Source: Bacillota bacterium (lineage in GTDB: Bacteria; Bacillota; Clostridia; Lachnospirales; Lachnospiraceae). Taken from it: a DNA stretch of 64,000 bases. Below, piece after piece: positions 24,849 to 35,700 of this stretch; the first letter of the stretch is position 1; every line of letters begins with the position of its first letter. The notes under the pieces were generated by a model. That model did no database searches and had not been told where the DNA came from. It was given only the letters and a program-made list of their open reading frames with translations. The DNA lies in assembly GCA_023460575.1 (NCBI GenBank), contig JAEWPQ010000030.1:1-64000 (forward strand), in the 5' to 3' direction. The translations under genes and the position numbers were made by a program.

Positions 24849-25679
24849 TTATACCCAGGATGCCGGACGGCATAAATTGCCAGGAAGTTTTGTGTTTTTA
24901 TTTCCATTAGCAGAATTAATCTGCATTTGTGTTAAAAAAATACTCTCGCTTAAATTCGTATCTTTTAAGTTTGCATCCCTGATATCTGCACCCAAAAAAT
25001 TCGTTTTCTTCAAACTGCATCCCGTAAAATTTGCTGCAATCATCAGTGACATGCTGAAGTCTTTTCCATCCAGATTTGCTTTTTTAAAGTTTTTTCCCAG
25101 ATACGTCATTCCAGAATGGTTATTTGATGATGTACCTTGTGAAATTGTGCTGCTTATTCGTTTTAAAACTGTGTTTACCTTTAATCTGTAATCTGAAAGG
25201 TCAATCTTTGAACTATAATCTGGAAGCTTCTCTATCATCTGGTCATTCTCAATTATAAGCTCATCAATAGCTGATTTTAAACGTTTATTGGTTGTTAAAT
25301 AATATGCTTCAACCAGATACCACAGCATCTGATGAAATTGAAATACAGTCATAAACATTTCAAAAATCATGTCTGCCTGTTTTGGGCCTGTTTTCCAGGT
25401 ACCTTTAGATAAACAGAGTTGAGTGGTTCTTTGTCCTGCACCGAAACAGTCATAGGCCAGACAACCTTTGTAATTCTTTTCAGAGAGTTTTGTATGAATT
25501 TTACAGCTATAATCAGAATCAAGATAGACACATGGCGTACCGGCGTCTTTATTGGAAGGGAAACCATCTGTTTTTGTACAGTATAGAGAAACACAACATA
25601 AACCACTGCAATTTTTACAATCTATTTTTAGTTTTGCCGCATAATCAGCATATTTGTTATCAATATTTTTATTAGTCAC
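24849..25679 (-). CDS. Cys-rich N-terminal domain plus pentapeptide-repeat protein
   Basis: A 276-residue protein with two distinct parts. Residues about 20-85 contain at least nine cysteines in DCKNCSGLCCVSLYC, TPCVYL, YSCKIH and GCLAYDCFGAG, a likely metal-binding cluster reminiscent of YkgJ-type Zn/Fe-chelating proteins. The middle (about 100-185) is helical. Residues about 193-255 form pentapeptide repeats with A(N/D)LxX-like units (KKANLDGKDF, FLGADIRDANLKDTNL). No signal peptide is evident. Some pentapeptide proteins mimic DNA and bind gyrase; nothing here proves that. Function unknown. Confidence 0.75.
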   Translation of the reverse strand: MTNKNIDNKYADYAAKLKIDCKNCSGLCCVSLYCTKTDGFPSNKDAGTPCVYLDSDYSCKIHTKLSEKNYKGCLAYDCFGAGQRTTQLCLSKGTWKTGPKQADMIFEMFMTVFQFHQMLWYLVEAYYLTTNKRLKSAIDELIIENDQMIEKLPDYSSKIDLSDYRLKVNTVLKRISSTISQGTSSNNHSGMTYLGKNFKKANLDGKDFSMSLMIAANFTGCSLKKTNFLGADIRDANLKDTNLSESIFLTQMQINSANGNKNTKLPGNLCRPASWV

Positions 25680-25802
25680 TTTGAATCCGCCTTAAACTTT
25701 CTGTTTTAGTTAAATGTGTATTTATTTACTATCTTTTCGTAGATATTATATCATAGGGGCAAGGCTGTTGCAGTAAAAGAAATAAGATTATAAAATTTTT
25801 GC

Positions 25803-25831
25803 TTGATTTATATATCAACTTGATATATCAT
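25803..25831 (+). promoter_or_regulatory. padR promoter with operator in its spacer
   Basis: TTGATT (25803-25808), a 17-bp spacer and TATCAT (25826-25831). A 19-bp palindrome centred on C25819 (arms ATATATCAA and TTGATATAT, 25810-25828) fills the spacer and enters the -10 box. The position suggests direct autorepression by the PadR protein encoded 30 bp downstream. Confidence 0.6.
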
Positions 25832-25860
25832 AATGCTATATTTAAAAAGGAGATGCACAT

Positions 25861-26421
25861 ATGAAGGAAAACACGGGAAAATCCAAATATGTAATGCTGG
25901 GAATGCTTGCCCGTATGCCGCTGACCGGTTATACAATAAAAAAATGGCTGGAAAATGAATACAGTCATTTCTGGCAGGAAAGCTATGGACAGATATACCC
26001 CACGTTAAAGACGTTGGTTGTACAGGGGCTGGCTGTCTGCTCTGACAACGGGGAGCATGGTAATGGGCGGGGGCAAATCGTATACAGCATTACCGAAGCA
26101 GGAAGAATAGAGCTCTCAAACTGGATGCGTGAGAAGCCGGAGATTGAGAAGCTTCGTTATGAAATTCTTCTTAAGGTTTCTTTCGGGGAAAACACTGATT
26201 CTGAAGTATTGATTGGACATCTGGATGATTTTATTAAGAGAAATGAGGAACTGGTAAAAGACATGAACAGATATATGGAACATATCAGCCAGTTCAAGGA
26301 TCAGGGTATTGATTGTACTTATAGCCGTCTGACTGCGCTCTGTGGTGTACATGTTTATTCTGCAATGAAGGATTGGGCGGTAGAAGCCCGAAAAATTATA
26401 TCTGAGAAAGGGGAATTATAA
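25861..26421 (+). CDS. PadR-family transcriptional regulator
   Basis: A 186-residue PadR/Vir-type regulator. The N-terminal winged helix covers about residues 10-85: KYVMLGMLARMPLTGYTIKK, the YPTLKTLVVQGLAV segment and ITEAGRIELSNWM. A helical C-terminal dimerisation domain follows. AAGGAGATG precedes the ATG. The next gene, a flavodoxin, overlaps its stop codon (TAATG), so the two are co-transcribed. PadR proteins commonly sense phenolic or drug-like compounds; the effector here is unknown. Confidence 0.88.
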   Translation: MKENTGKSKYVMLGMLARMPLTGYTIKKWLENEYSHFWQESYGQIYPTLKTLVVQGLAVCSDNGEHGNGRGQIVYSITEAGRIELSNWMREKPEIEKLRYEILLKVSFGENTDSEVLIGHLDDFIKRNEELVKDMNRYMEHISQFKDQGIDCTYSRLTALCGVHVYSAMKDWAVEARKIISEKGEL

Positions 26422-26894
26422 TGAGCGTTTTAGTTGTATATTTTTCATTTGAGGGAAATACGAAATTGATCGCCGAAAAAATAGGGGAGACGTTAAATGC
26501 GGATATCATTGAATTGAAGACAAGCAAGAGGTATCCAACAGAGGGACTTGGAAAGTATTTTTGGGGTGGAAAAAGTGTAGTTTTTGGAGATAAACCAACG
26601 TTGATAAACGAAAGCATTGATCTTAGCCGGTATGAAACGATTATAATCGGAACTCCGGTCTGGGCGGGATCGTTTGCACCGCCCATAAGAAGCTTTGTTA
26701 ACGATTATAAAATAAGAAATAAACGGATTGCAATTTTTGCAAGCCATGGAGGAGGCGGGGCAGTGAAGTGCTTTGCCAAACTGAAAGAAGCGCTGCCGGA
26801 AAATAAATTCATTGGTGAAACTGCTTATGTTGATCCTAAGAAGAATCCGGAGAGCATTGACAGTGCTGTAAAGTGGGCATCGGGACTTTTATAA
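26421..26894 (+). CDS. Flavodoxin-family protein
   Basis: A 157-residue short-chain flavodoxin fold. The FMN phosphate-binding loop is SFEGNTKLIAEKIG (about 9-22). The isoalloxazine loops appear as GTPVWAGSFAPPIRSF (about 77-92) and ASHGGGG. This is the flavodoxin_4/WrbA-like group rather than a classic low-potential flavodoxin. It overlaps the PadR stop codon by one base and is presumably regulated by it, perhaps as a quinone or redox-stress reductase partner. Confidence 0.85.
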   Translation: MSVLVVYFSFEGNTKLIAEKIGETLNADIIELKTSKRYPTEGLGKYFWGGKSVVFGDKPTLINESIDLSRYETIIIGTPVWAGSFAPPIRSFVNDYKIRNKRIAIFASHGGGGAVKCFAKLKEALPENKFIGETAYVDPKKNPESIDSAVKWASGLL

Positions 26895-26902
26895 ATGATT
26901 TG

Positions 26903-27712
26903 TTAAATGGTTATTGTGAGACCAACACCGACTTCATGTATGGGAAGGCGGTTGTTTATTTCAGATTTAACCTTAAATGAGACACAGTGGCATGGGTATA
27001 GCTCACGAATGCCATTATCAAGGAAATACTGAATTGTCTGCTCAAGCCTAGTGTCTGTATTAAAAAGATGAAAGCCTCCAATTACCCCTAAAACAGTATC
27101 ATTTTTACAAACAGTTTTTGCGTATTCGATAATATTGCAGATGCCGCTGTGTGAGCAGCCAGTAATGACAAACAGACCTTTGCTGCATTTATGAACAATA
27201 GCTGAATCGTCCAGAACGTAATCATCGTGGTACTGATTATGAGAAATCTTCTGCACTCCAATCGGGTTTCTTGTTTCAAAAGAATGGAAATGGGGAATCT
27301 CACCTAAAAAAGTGATATTTTTGCTAATAGGAACCGGACGTTTTGTAACAGATAAACTGCAGATTTTAGCTGCTGAATCTACCGTAAGATTCGAACCAAT
27401 AGATTCTTGGGTATCTCTCTTTTCTTTAAAAACATCTGGATGGGCATAAAGTTTTACATGAGATAAATCGTATTGATCATTTAAATAATGAAACCCGCCG
27501 GTATGATCATTATGACCATGAGAAAAAACGATTTTTGTTATATCAGCTAAATTAATCTGCAGTTTATCTGCATTGTTTATGAACACATCAGAATACCCTG
27601 TGTCGAACAGTATTTTTTCATCTTCATCTTCGATATAATAGCTGACAGCAGGCTCTCCTAAAAAGTATTTATCAATTAATGTATTGTTATCAACTAAAAC
27701 GGTTAATTTCAT
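26903..27712 (-). CDS. MBL-fold metallo-hydrolase
   Basis: A 269-residue metallo-beta-lactamase-fold protein. The zinc motif HGHNDH is at residues 65-70 in IVFSHGHNDHTGGFHYL. The strand before it is KILFDTGYSD, and further ligands are likely in TGCSHSGICNII and IGGFHLF. This resembles the group annotated as 7,8-dihydropterin-6-yl-methyl-4-(beta-D-ribofuranosyl)aminobenzene 5'-phosphate synthase-like hydrolases, a loose label whose substrate is not known. It converges on the flavodoxin gene with only 8 bp between stops, and no terminator fits in that space. Confidence 0.82.
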   Translation of the reverse strand: MKLTVLVDNNTLIDKYFLGEPAVSYYIEDEDEKILFDTGYSDVFINNADKLQINLADITKIVFSHGHNDHTGGFHYLNDQYDLSHVKLYAHPDVFKEKRDTQESIGSNLTVDSAAKICSLSVTKRPVPISKNITFLGEIPHFHSFETRNPIGVQKISHNQYHDDYVLDDSAIVHKCSKGLFVITGCSHSGICNIIEYAKTVCKNDTVLGVIGGFHLFNTDTRLEQTIQYFLDNGIRELYPCHCVSFKVKSEINNRLPIHEVGVGLTITI

Positions 27713-27781
27713 AATATACTCCTTAACGTGTATTTGTGTGATACAATATAAAAAGACTAAAATATAATATTTGAGGTGACA

Positions 27782-28414
27782 ATGAAGTTTATAAAAAAAA
27801 TACCGTTGGAAAATGAAGACAGAACCATGTATCTGAAGGAGCAGGGCTGGATTCGTTTAAAAGAACCAAAGTCTGTTTCAGCCGCAATTTTTTGGTCTAT
27901 GCCCATCAGCGTTATTTTGATGCTATCCGGAGCTGTATGGTGTTATTATTTGTATCCGCCATTTAAGAAGCTGCTTTCCGGACCGCAGGGTTTTTCCCTG
28001 GAGATATCTATAGGTATAGAGCTTGTATATTATCTTTTAGGAATGCTTTTATATCTTTTGATTCATGAGATGATTCATGCAGCATTTATACCAAAAGTAT
28101 GGAAATCAGATAAGACATACTGGGGATTTAACGGATTGTTTGGTTTTGTATTTACGGAAGAGTTACTTTCAAAGAAAAGAATGGTTGTTATATCACTTAT
28201 GCCGCTGTTTATTCTTTCTTTTGCTGTTCCGTTTCTTTTTGCAGTTACCGGTCATTTGAATGGTTATTTTATTTTTCTGAGTGTATTAAACGCAGGAGGT
28301 GCATGTGTTGATGTACTGAATGTAATTCTGATTCTTTCACAGGTTCCCGCAGAGGGAAGTCTTATTGCTAATGGATATGCAACCTTTTATAGAAACACAG
28401 GAAGGAATGCCTGA
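27782..28414 (+). CDS. DUF3267 membrane protein, putative zinc metalloprotease
   Basis: A 210-residue membrane protein with about four hydrophobic segments (near 42-60, 85-105, 140-162, 168-190). A metalloprotease-like HEMIH (HExxH) sits at the end of the second hydrophobic stretch in LYLLIHEMIHAAFIP. This arrangement matches DUF3267. A GTG two codons upstream is possible, but GAGG lies 5 bp before the ATG at 27782, so the ATG was preferred. The last codons form one arm of a hairpin shared with the converging nudC gene. Proteolytic activity is inferred from the motif only. Confidence 0.75.
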   Translation: MKFIKKIPLENEDRTMYLKEQGWIRLKEPKSVSAAIFWSMPISVILMLSGAVWCYYLYPPFKKLLSGPQGFSLEISIGIELVYYLLGMLLYLLIHEMIHAAFIPKVWKSDKTYWGFNGLFGFVFTEELLSKKRMVVISLMPLFILSFAVPFLFAVTGHLNGYFIFLSVLNAGGACVDVLNVILILSQVPAEGSLIANGYATFYRNTGRNA

Positions 28415-28438
28415 TCAGGCTTGTCCTTCCTGTGTTTC
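28392..28438. terminator. Perfect hairpin spanning the 3' ends of two converging genes
   Basis: GAAACACAGGAAGGA and TCCTTCCTGTGTTTC form a perfect 15-bp stem; the 17-nt loop contains the inner palindrome GCCTGATCAGGC. The arms lie inside the last codons of the DUF3267 gene and the last codons of nudC, whose stops are adjacent. T-runs on either side are poor, so it may end or stabilise both transcripts rather than act as a strict intrinsic terminator. Confidence 0.65.
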
Positions 28439-29281
28439 GTTTATTTTCCCATTCTTAAATAACAGAATCATCTCGTGGGTCAGGCTGATATTAGTGAAAT
28501 CATCGGGGATATCCTCAGGAGCCATCCAGACTGCTGTGGATAATTCGGTTTCATCCAGCGTGATCTGTGGAGAACCATCCAGTTCAGCCCAATAACCCAT
28601 TAAAATGGAATCAGAAAATCCCCATGGCTGATTTTTATAGTAACGGATATTTTTAACACGCAGTCCGACTTCTTCCATGACTTCCCGGTTTACCGTATCT
28701 TCCAGGGTTTCACCGAATTCTGTGTATCCGGCCAGAAGTGCATAACGTGTGTATTCCCTGCCTGCATATTTCGTAAGCAGCAGCTTTCCATCATGAATGA
28801 TCCCGACAATGACAGCAGGCGCTATTTTGGGATAGACAGTGTTACCGCAGGATGAACAGATCATAGAACGTTCTTTTTTACTTTTAATCATCTCCGATCC
28901 GCAGCATCCGCAGTATCGGTTGGCTGAATAGAATCGGTGAAGCTGGGAAGCACAGACTGCAGAAAATGATACCCACATAGGGGTTAATTCCCGTAATATG
29001 CTGTTTTTATAAAAGCTGAGACCAGGAGTATCAGTAAGGGTTACACTGGTTTCATCAGCCAGAAAAAAATCCATCTGATCGATGGAAAACAGAAAATCAC
29101 AATGGGACATGAAGCGGCCGCGGTCCTCTTCTTTTAATGCAGAAAACCGAGGGATTGTTTTGGTTTTATCTTCAGTCAGACAGATACTTCCTTCTGAAAA
29201 GTAGAAAAAAAAGCTGTCAGCTTTGGGTGATTTAATTTCAAATTCGTTATGAAATACGTGGGGGAAAATATCCTGAATCAT
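28415..29281 (-). CDS. nudC: NAD(+) diphosphatase NudC
   Basis: A 288-residue Nudix enzyme that hydrolyses NAD(H) to NMN and AMP and removes NAD caps from RNA. A four-cysteine zinc ribbon is seen (CGCCGSEM and MICSSCGN, about 123-146). The Nudix box lies at about 185-207, starting GYTEFGETLED and ending REVMEEVGL. The NAD-pyrophosphatase signature downstream of the Nudix box is NQPWGFSDS here, close to the usual SQPWPFPxS. The N-terminal domain is divergent, as is normal. Length fits NudC. Confidence 0.88.
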   Translation of the reverse strand: MIQDIFPHVFHNEFEIKSPKADSFFFYFSEGSICLTEDKTKTIPRFSALKEEDRGRFMSHCDFLFSIDQMDFFLADETSVTLTDTPGLSFYKNSILRELTPMWVSFSAVCASQLHRFYSANRYCGCCGSEMIKSKKERSMICSSCGNTVYPKIAPAVIVGIIHDGKLLLTKYAGREYTRYALLAGYTEFGETLEDTVNREVMEEVGLRVKNIRYYKNQPWGFSDSILMGYWAELDGSPQITLDETELSTAVWMAPEDIPDDFTNISLTHEMILLFKNGKINETQEGQA

Positions 29282-29702
29282 ATGTTTAAGACCTTCTTCT
29301 TCGTAATTATCAAATAGACAGATGAACTTATTTTAGAATTAATCAGGCGTTCTGTCAAGATGGCGCCAGGATTAGCGGTCTGAAATGTCGTTTTTGATAT
29401 TATTAGTAGCATACAGGTGTAGGAATGTAAACAATTTAAAGCGGTAAAGTTAACAGTTAATATCAAATGATAATTTTATGTGAAAATATAACAAAAGATT
29501 TACTTATTTAACTAAAAAAAGCATACAAAATAGTTAAAAAAACATTGTGAAAAATATTTTTTTAACAATTGATAAGTAAACAAAAATAACTGGTTTGTAA
29601 CCAGTCTCAGGTATACTGACAAAGAGGGAATTATTGCCATTTTATGGCTTGCAAATAGAAGACAAAATGAGAAAGAAAAAATATAAAAGGAGGATGTGAA
29701 AA
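29282..29702. other. 421-bp A/T-rich upstream region of the giant adhesin gene
   Basis: No credible gene is seen. Several dyads are present: TTTACTTAT (29499) with ATAAGTAAA (29572), the 17-bp palindrome at 29589, and GCCAT-TTT-ATGGC at 29636-29648. A possible promoter is CTGACA (29616) with TTTTAT (29640) at an 18-bp spacing; TATACT at 29612 is another possible -10 without a good -35. The density of dyads suggests controlled expression. Confidence 0.6.
29589..29605. promoter_or_regulatory. 17-bp palindrome upstream of the giant adhesin, operator candidate
   Basis: ACTGGTT-TGT-AACCAGT has perfect 7-bp arms, about 100 bp before the start codon and just upstream of a TATACT. It stands out from the A/T-rich surroundings by its G/C content. 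The cognate regulator is unknown. Confidence 0.5.
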
Positions 29703-32700
29703 ATGAAGGGAGCAATGAAAAAAATACATCGCTTAAAACGGATTATTGCCTGGTTGTTAACAATAGCCATTGTTTCGGGAAATGTATCACAGCTCACCGC
29801 TACTACGGTTTATGCGGCAGAGTATACAGAACGGAAAACCGCTACTCCATCCAATGCGTCCAAGGCATCTCCGTCAGAAGCAACGCCGTCACAGGCAAAA
29901 CAGGTAATCGATGTTAAAGTTACCCAGTCTGCCATAGAAAAAGTCCTCAAAAAGGATATTGACAAAAGACCTGAATTAAAAGAAGATTTAGTTCCATTTA
30001 AAGGGGAACAAAAAGATCTGGTTATCGAAAAATTATATGAGGAACTGGAAGGTAAAACCTTAATTTTTCAAAGAAAAACAGGCAAGGCCATGTACCTTGT
30101 GGTAGTTTCTGATGCTCTTGACGGTGAACCCTTTACCCAGACTGATGATTCAGACCGTATTAAACAGGAATCTATCCTCCAGAATGTACAGATCATTGGT
30201 GTAAACGGATATAAGGATCGGGAATGTGAATTCCGTCTCAGGGTAGTAAGCGACAATTTTGTTATTACACAAGCCCAGATGGATGAGTATGCGGTTGTTG
30301 GTGAAAATGCGGAGGAAACCACTTTGCAGAATCCCGGAAATGGCGCATCCGGGGCTACTTCTGTAACAGAAGCGGCAGCAGGAACAAATGCGGAAACCTC
30401 CGGGGAAACAGAAGCAGAAACACAGGCCGTGGAATCGGATTCAGCGAATAAGGAAACCGAAACTGTCAGATCTACTGAGAAGGAAACCGAAGCTGCTAAG
30501 ACACAGGCAAATGAAGATGAAGCTTCAAATACCATATCAGATGATACAGCTATAGGAAATAAAGATGATGTGAAGCAGGAAGAGACAGAACAGGAGAAAA
30601 ATGAACCGGAAAAAGCAGCACCGGAGGAGGCTGAGCCGGAAAAAGCAGATCCAGAGGAAGAAAATAATAATTCTGGTGATTCTGCAGGCGGCAGCGATAT
30701 CTCCATTAGTAAAAATGATATAGCAAGACAGACACTTTCTCTCTCCAGGCACCAGGTTCCGGTACTTGCAGCAGCACTTGAAACAGTTGCTACCTCATCA
30801 GAAACAGTTGCTACCCCTTCGGAAGCAGTTTTGCAGACAGAGAGCTTTGATAGTGCTGATATTGTTTCTGTCGGAGATGGCCGTGTTTTATCTGGTGAAG
30901 AAAAGTCTGCCTTAATGGGAATGAGCGGGGAAGAGGAAGAAAGTAACTTCAGTCTTACCTCATTATTTGCTCAGCCTTCTTTCTCCATGGTAGTTCCCAG
31001 TTACGGAATTACATTATTAAACATGGAAGTAAGTGACGAGGCAAAGCTTTCTCCCTATGATACAGCATTAAGCTATTATGGTGAAGATGCAACAGATAAA
31101 AAAGAAACGGTAGAAATAAGTCTTGACCAGAGTATGACTGGAGACATAAAGGCAGGGAAGCTTTTTACTTATACAATCACCTATACGATGCAGCCTGCAC
31201 CGCTTTATGAATATGCAGCAGGCGGAAAACTGTCCCTGTTTGATACATATGAAAATACGGTCATTTATTTTACGGTTCCTGCCGGTATTACACTGGAGGA
31301 ACAGAGCGGAAAAGTAGAACTCTATACCTCAGACAGCGAAAAAAGCGTCTATGCAATCCAGGCAGGGGATGAGAACCATACCATCCGTCCGGGAAAGTCG
31401 GATAATATAATAATCAACGCATATATAGACGGTAACGGTAAAAGGGCGGTAGGAGAGACGTTTTCTCTTTCTGACAACAGCGTAGCATTTAATGCTGATG
31501 TTAAAGTTGCAGACAAAACGGATAAAGAAAACATTACATATCCGGGAAATATTCCAACAGTTACGTATGCCACACAGCCGTCACAGACCCAGCTCCAACT
31601 GATTTCCGATGATGAGTGGCATATTAAAAAGAGAGTTTATCCGACGGACCAGTCTTACACGGTTATTAAGGATGATCAGGGGAATCCCCAGTACGTTGAT
31701 ATTACCTATATGATAGAGGTGGGGATGTATGGAAACCATGGTGAGATATCAAGGCAGCCGGATGGAACCGTTTATCAGACTTACGGACGTACTGGATTTA
31801 AGGAAAATTCTTTCCACATTACAGATACACTTTCTATAACAACGCCGAATACTCCGGCAGAAATGAAGCCGGAATCGGTCACTGCAGTATGGGGGGACGG
31901 AAGCAGCATACCTGTAAGACAAAACGGAGATGGCTCCATTGTAATAGATAATTATAAAACCCAGGGGCAAAATGGGGCTGATCATATTTATGTATCGGAA
32001 CTGGCACCGACCTACAGCTCTTATCTTGTCACAGCCAGGTATCCATTTGAACCCTTTATTCTGAAATACAATGACCCGCGTGTAAATGATTCTTCCGTAT
32101 TTACTGTTTTAAACCAGTCTCATCTGGAATACATAAAGCTGGGAACCACTCAGATTATGAAAGATGATTCTGAAGCAGCGGTAGCGGTTCATGAAGTAAA
32201 TAAACCCGCAGTCATTCAGTTAACGAAAATGCTGGATGAAGGAATCGGCGTTTTAAAACCTTATGATCTGACAATGGAAAAGGAATATCCCGGGTTTGCT
32301 GAATTTGAGATTTATTCTGTGGATTCTACGGGGAAAGAGACACCTTATGCCAATTATACAATTGTAGATCCAAATGGCAATGCTTTAGAAAAAGGATTAA
32401 TAGCGGTTAATCCATCTAGCGAAGAAGGAGAGAGCATCCCATATACAACTGGCAGCAGAGGCTATATTCAGATTCAGACTGATCCTGGAACTTATGTGAT
32501 TAAAGAAGGCAGGAAGCCTGCAGGAACAGAATACAGTTATGCTGTGGTGGATTCCCAGACCTTTAGAGACACTGAGGAGATTAATTTTACCATTAAGGCC
32601 GGTGAGAATAAGGAAGTCAAAGTAGTTAATAACGTTGTGGGAAAGGGGGCTGTTGAATTTTATAAGAAAGCACGCACCTGGAACAGTGTGGATACAAAGG

Positions 32701-35700
32701 AGGAAGATTTAAGTCCTTTAAGCGGTGCACAATTTACACTCTATGAGAAGGTAAGCGGCGCTGAGGTGACAACGGTTCAGTCAGATGAGACCGGTCTCGT
32801 ACGATTTAAGCCTGTTACACCCGGTGAATACATTGTCAGGGAAAAAAGTGCCAACGGTTATATCATGGATACGAAGGAATATCCAGTGACAGTAAAGAGG
32901 GGGGAAACTTCTGCGTTAAAGGAAGATGGCAATTACCTTGTTAATACTTTAAATCAGGCAAAGGTACAGGTAATAAAGCTTCTTCAAAAGGACAGCGGGG
33001 CTTATGAAGCAGTTTCCCAGCAGTACAGAGGGAATTTTGACAACCATTTCTGGTTTGAATCCACTTCAGATGGAAGCAGCTGGTCCACAGTTTCTGTAAA
33101 TTCCAAGGATACCTATTCACTGGATGGGAACAGTGGATTTGAAGCAGTTCTACCTGTTTACGACAGCAATAATCACGAGATTAAGTACAGAGCCGTGGAA
33201 GAACTTCCGGATGGATATTCGGATGGAAATCCTGCAGGAAGTGGGTTTACCACAGAAATTAAAAACGGAAAAACTTATCTTTATAAAGAATTTACTCTCG
33301 TACCATTAAAAACAACTTCTATTGAAATTAAAAATAACAGACAGGGAATTTTAAAGCTTCAGAAGGAGACATGGACGTTTGGAAACCAGTGGTCAACCGG
33401 TTGGATCAATACAAGTAATTCCAATGCCGGATACCAGTTTAAGTTGTATGCGGCTGATAAAAATCAGAATAATTACAGCGAAGTAACGCCTGGAAAAATC
33501 TATGTCACAGATCAGAGTGGTAATATTACTGCCGGAAATCTGGATATCACCAAAGATTATTACTGGAGTGAGACAGGAAGTACGGATCGTCTGGAGGCAG
33601 AGGAACCAGGGAAAACTGTTGATAATGCAATTATTAATGGAGTAAAAACACCTCTTATCGGACCTTATACCGTCAGCAGGGAGTCAGATACCAGTGTGAA
33701 GGCATATAACATACCTCAGAAAGTGCCTTATTGGCTTCACAAGTATGATATAACAGATAACAACAAAAAGATCACTGCAACATTCCGCATTACAAGAATT
33801 TCGGATGGTGTGGAAGTATTTAATGGAACCGTTTCTCTGGAGGGAACCTTTGTTTCACTGGATCCGGGAACAGCGTACCGGGCAGAAGAAGTACAGACAC
33901 CGGCAAACTATGTTGGAACAGAGATTCGGGAGTTTACCACACCAGGCGGACCGATTGACAGAGAACAACTGAAAGAATGGTTCTGGTATCCCAAAGAGTC
34001 TACGACCACCCATTTAAAGTTTTATAATAAGCCATTCAAATCGGTTAATTTAAAGAAGGTTAAATATAATTCAAGTGGAAGCGTTGACAGTAATGTTAAG
34101 ATCACCTTTGAAGTATATCAGAAAGATGGGGATCATTTTACAGCAGTTACACTTCCAGGCAATAAAAACACAATTGTATCTAATACTGATACAGTCATGG
34201 CACCGGGAACATATTTCTTCAAGGAAATTCTGGGTTCGGATATTGTCAATCCGCTGTTTCTGATGAACAACAAGGCAGATGGACAGTATGATGGTTATAT
34301 CATACAGAATGGAGCGGTCTATTACGGACCGGCAGCGGTAACGGCAGCAGAGACAGCAGCAGATAAAAAAATGAATATCTATTTAAATGGAAGCAAGTCT
34401 CTGGAAAACTATCAGAATATCGGAAAAGTTATGGTTACCAAAAAAGATGCCTTAAGAAATACGTCAGTGAGCGGCGCAGTTTTTGGAATTTATTTAAGAT
34501 CCCAGTTTCGTGAAGATGACTGGGCAAACAGTATTAAAAATCCCATTCAGACAAAGACATCCGCAACCAACGGTCAGGCAGTCTTTGACAGCAGTAAGCT
34601 GCGCATCTTCGATGACAGCGGAAACCGGATTCCCTATGTGATTGCTGAAATCACGGCACCTTCAGGATATCTTCCATCTTATGAAGTGCTGACAACCACA
34701 CTGAAAGAGGGAAAAACTATTTCCACTGTAAACGGAGAGCCATCAGGAGCACCTCTTGTTATTAAAAATGAGCCAAAGCTGACCATACGCACCCAGAAAT
34801 ACTGGCGTGATGGCTGGAATGATCAGTTCTATGAGGTGAACAGGGCGTTAGGAAATGTGAATCTGGCTCTTTATAAAGTGAATCGGAATCAGCCGGAAAT
34901 TGCTGATTTTGTACAGGTACAGGTGACAAATGAATTTGACGGAATTGCTACCTTTAATGACATTGACCGAAATGATATCTATTATGTAGCAGAAGTCCGG
35001 GTTCCCACAAGAAGTGAATCCAGACTGCCATTTGAATTAAATATGGGGAATAAAGAACCTCTGCCTCCTGATAAAGTACAGCCGTCAAAGAGTCTGGCGG
35101 TCGCGGATCTGGAGAGCCGGTATAATGCGGTTATGTTTAGCGGAAAGGATCTTCCGGCTAATGCAGATTCACTGGTCAGATATACCAAACCGCTGTTCAA
35201 TTATAAATCCTGGGTTCAGTTTAACATATGGAAAACCTGCGACGGGACAACAGTTGGCGGAGAAACCCATGATGAGCGCCACATGGTAAACGGTGCAAGA
35301 TTTACACTGTATAAGATGCTTGCCGACACAAAGAATTTATCTTCTGTTCAAATGAAAGATCTGGCTGATGAAAGCAGGTTTGAGTCAGAAGGTAAGTATG
35401 AGAGCGGCACCCGTATAGATCCCCAGACAGGTAAAAGGATGGACGGTCAGTTTGACACTGCTATTCTGGATGATGGATATGTATACTGGCTGGTTGAGGA
35501 TGAGGCGGCACCTGGCTATCTACTGGAGGAAGGCGGGAAGATCGCTGCTGTATTTGTTCCCAGCAATTCAGGGTACAGCGGATATGATGATATCCGGCAT
35601 ATTTATCATAGCGAAAGAAATGAAAAAATAGCAGTTATTACCAACCAGCATTCAAACGGAGGAACCGGACTTGAAAATTACCATTTCCAGGTTGCTTTAA

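Noticed and set aside
30068..30706. 212-codon reverse-strand frame rich in Ser/Ala/Phe
   Set aside because: Antisense to the Glu/Thr/Ala-rich linker of the giant adhesin; the low-complexity composition of the sense strand removes stops on the other strand.
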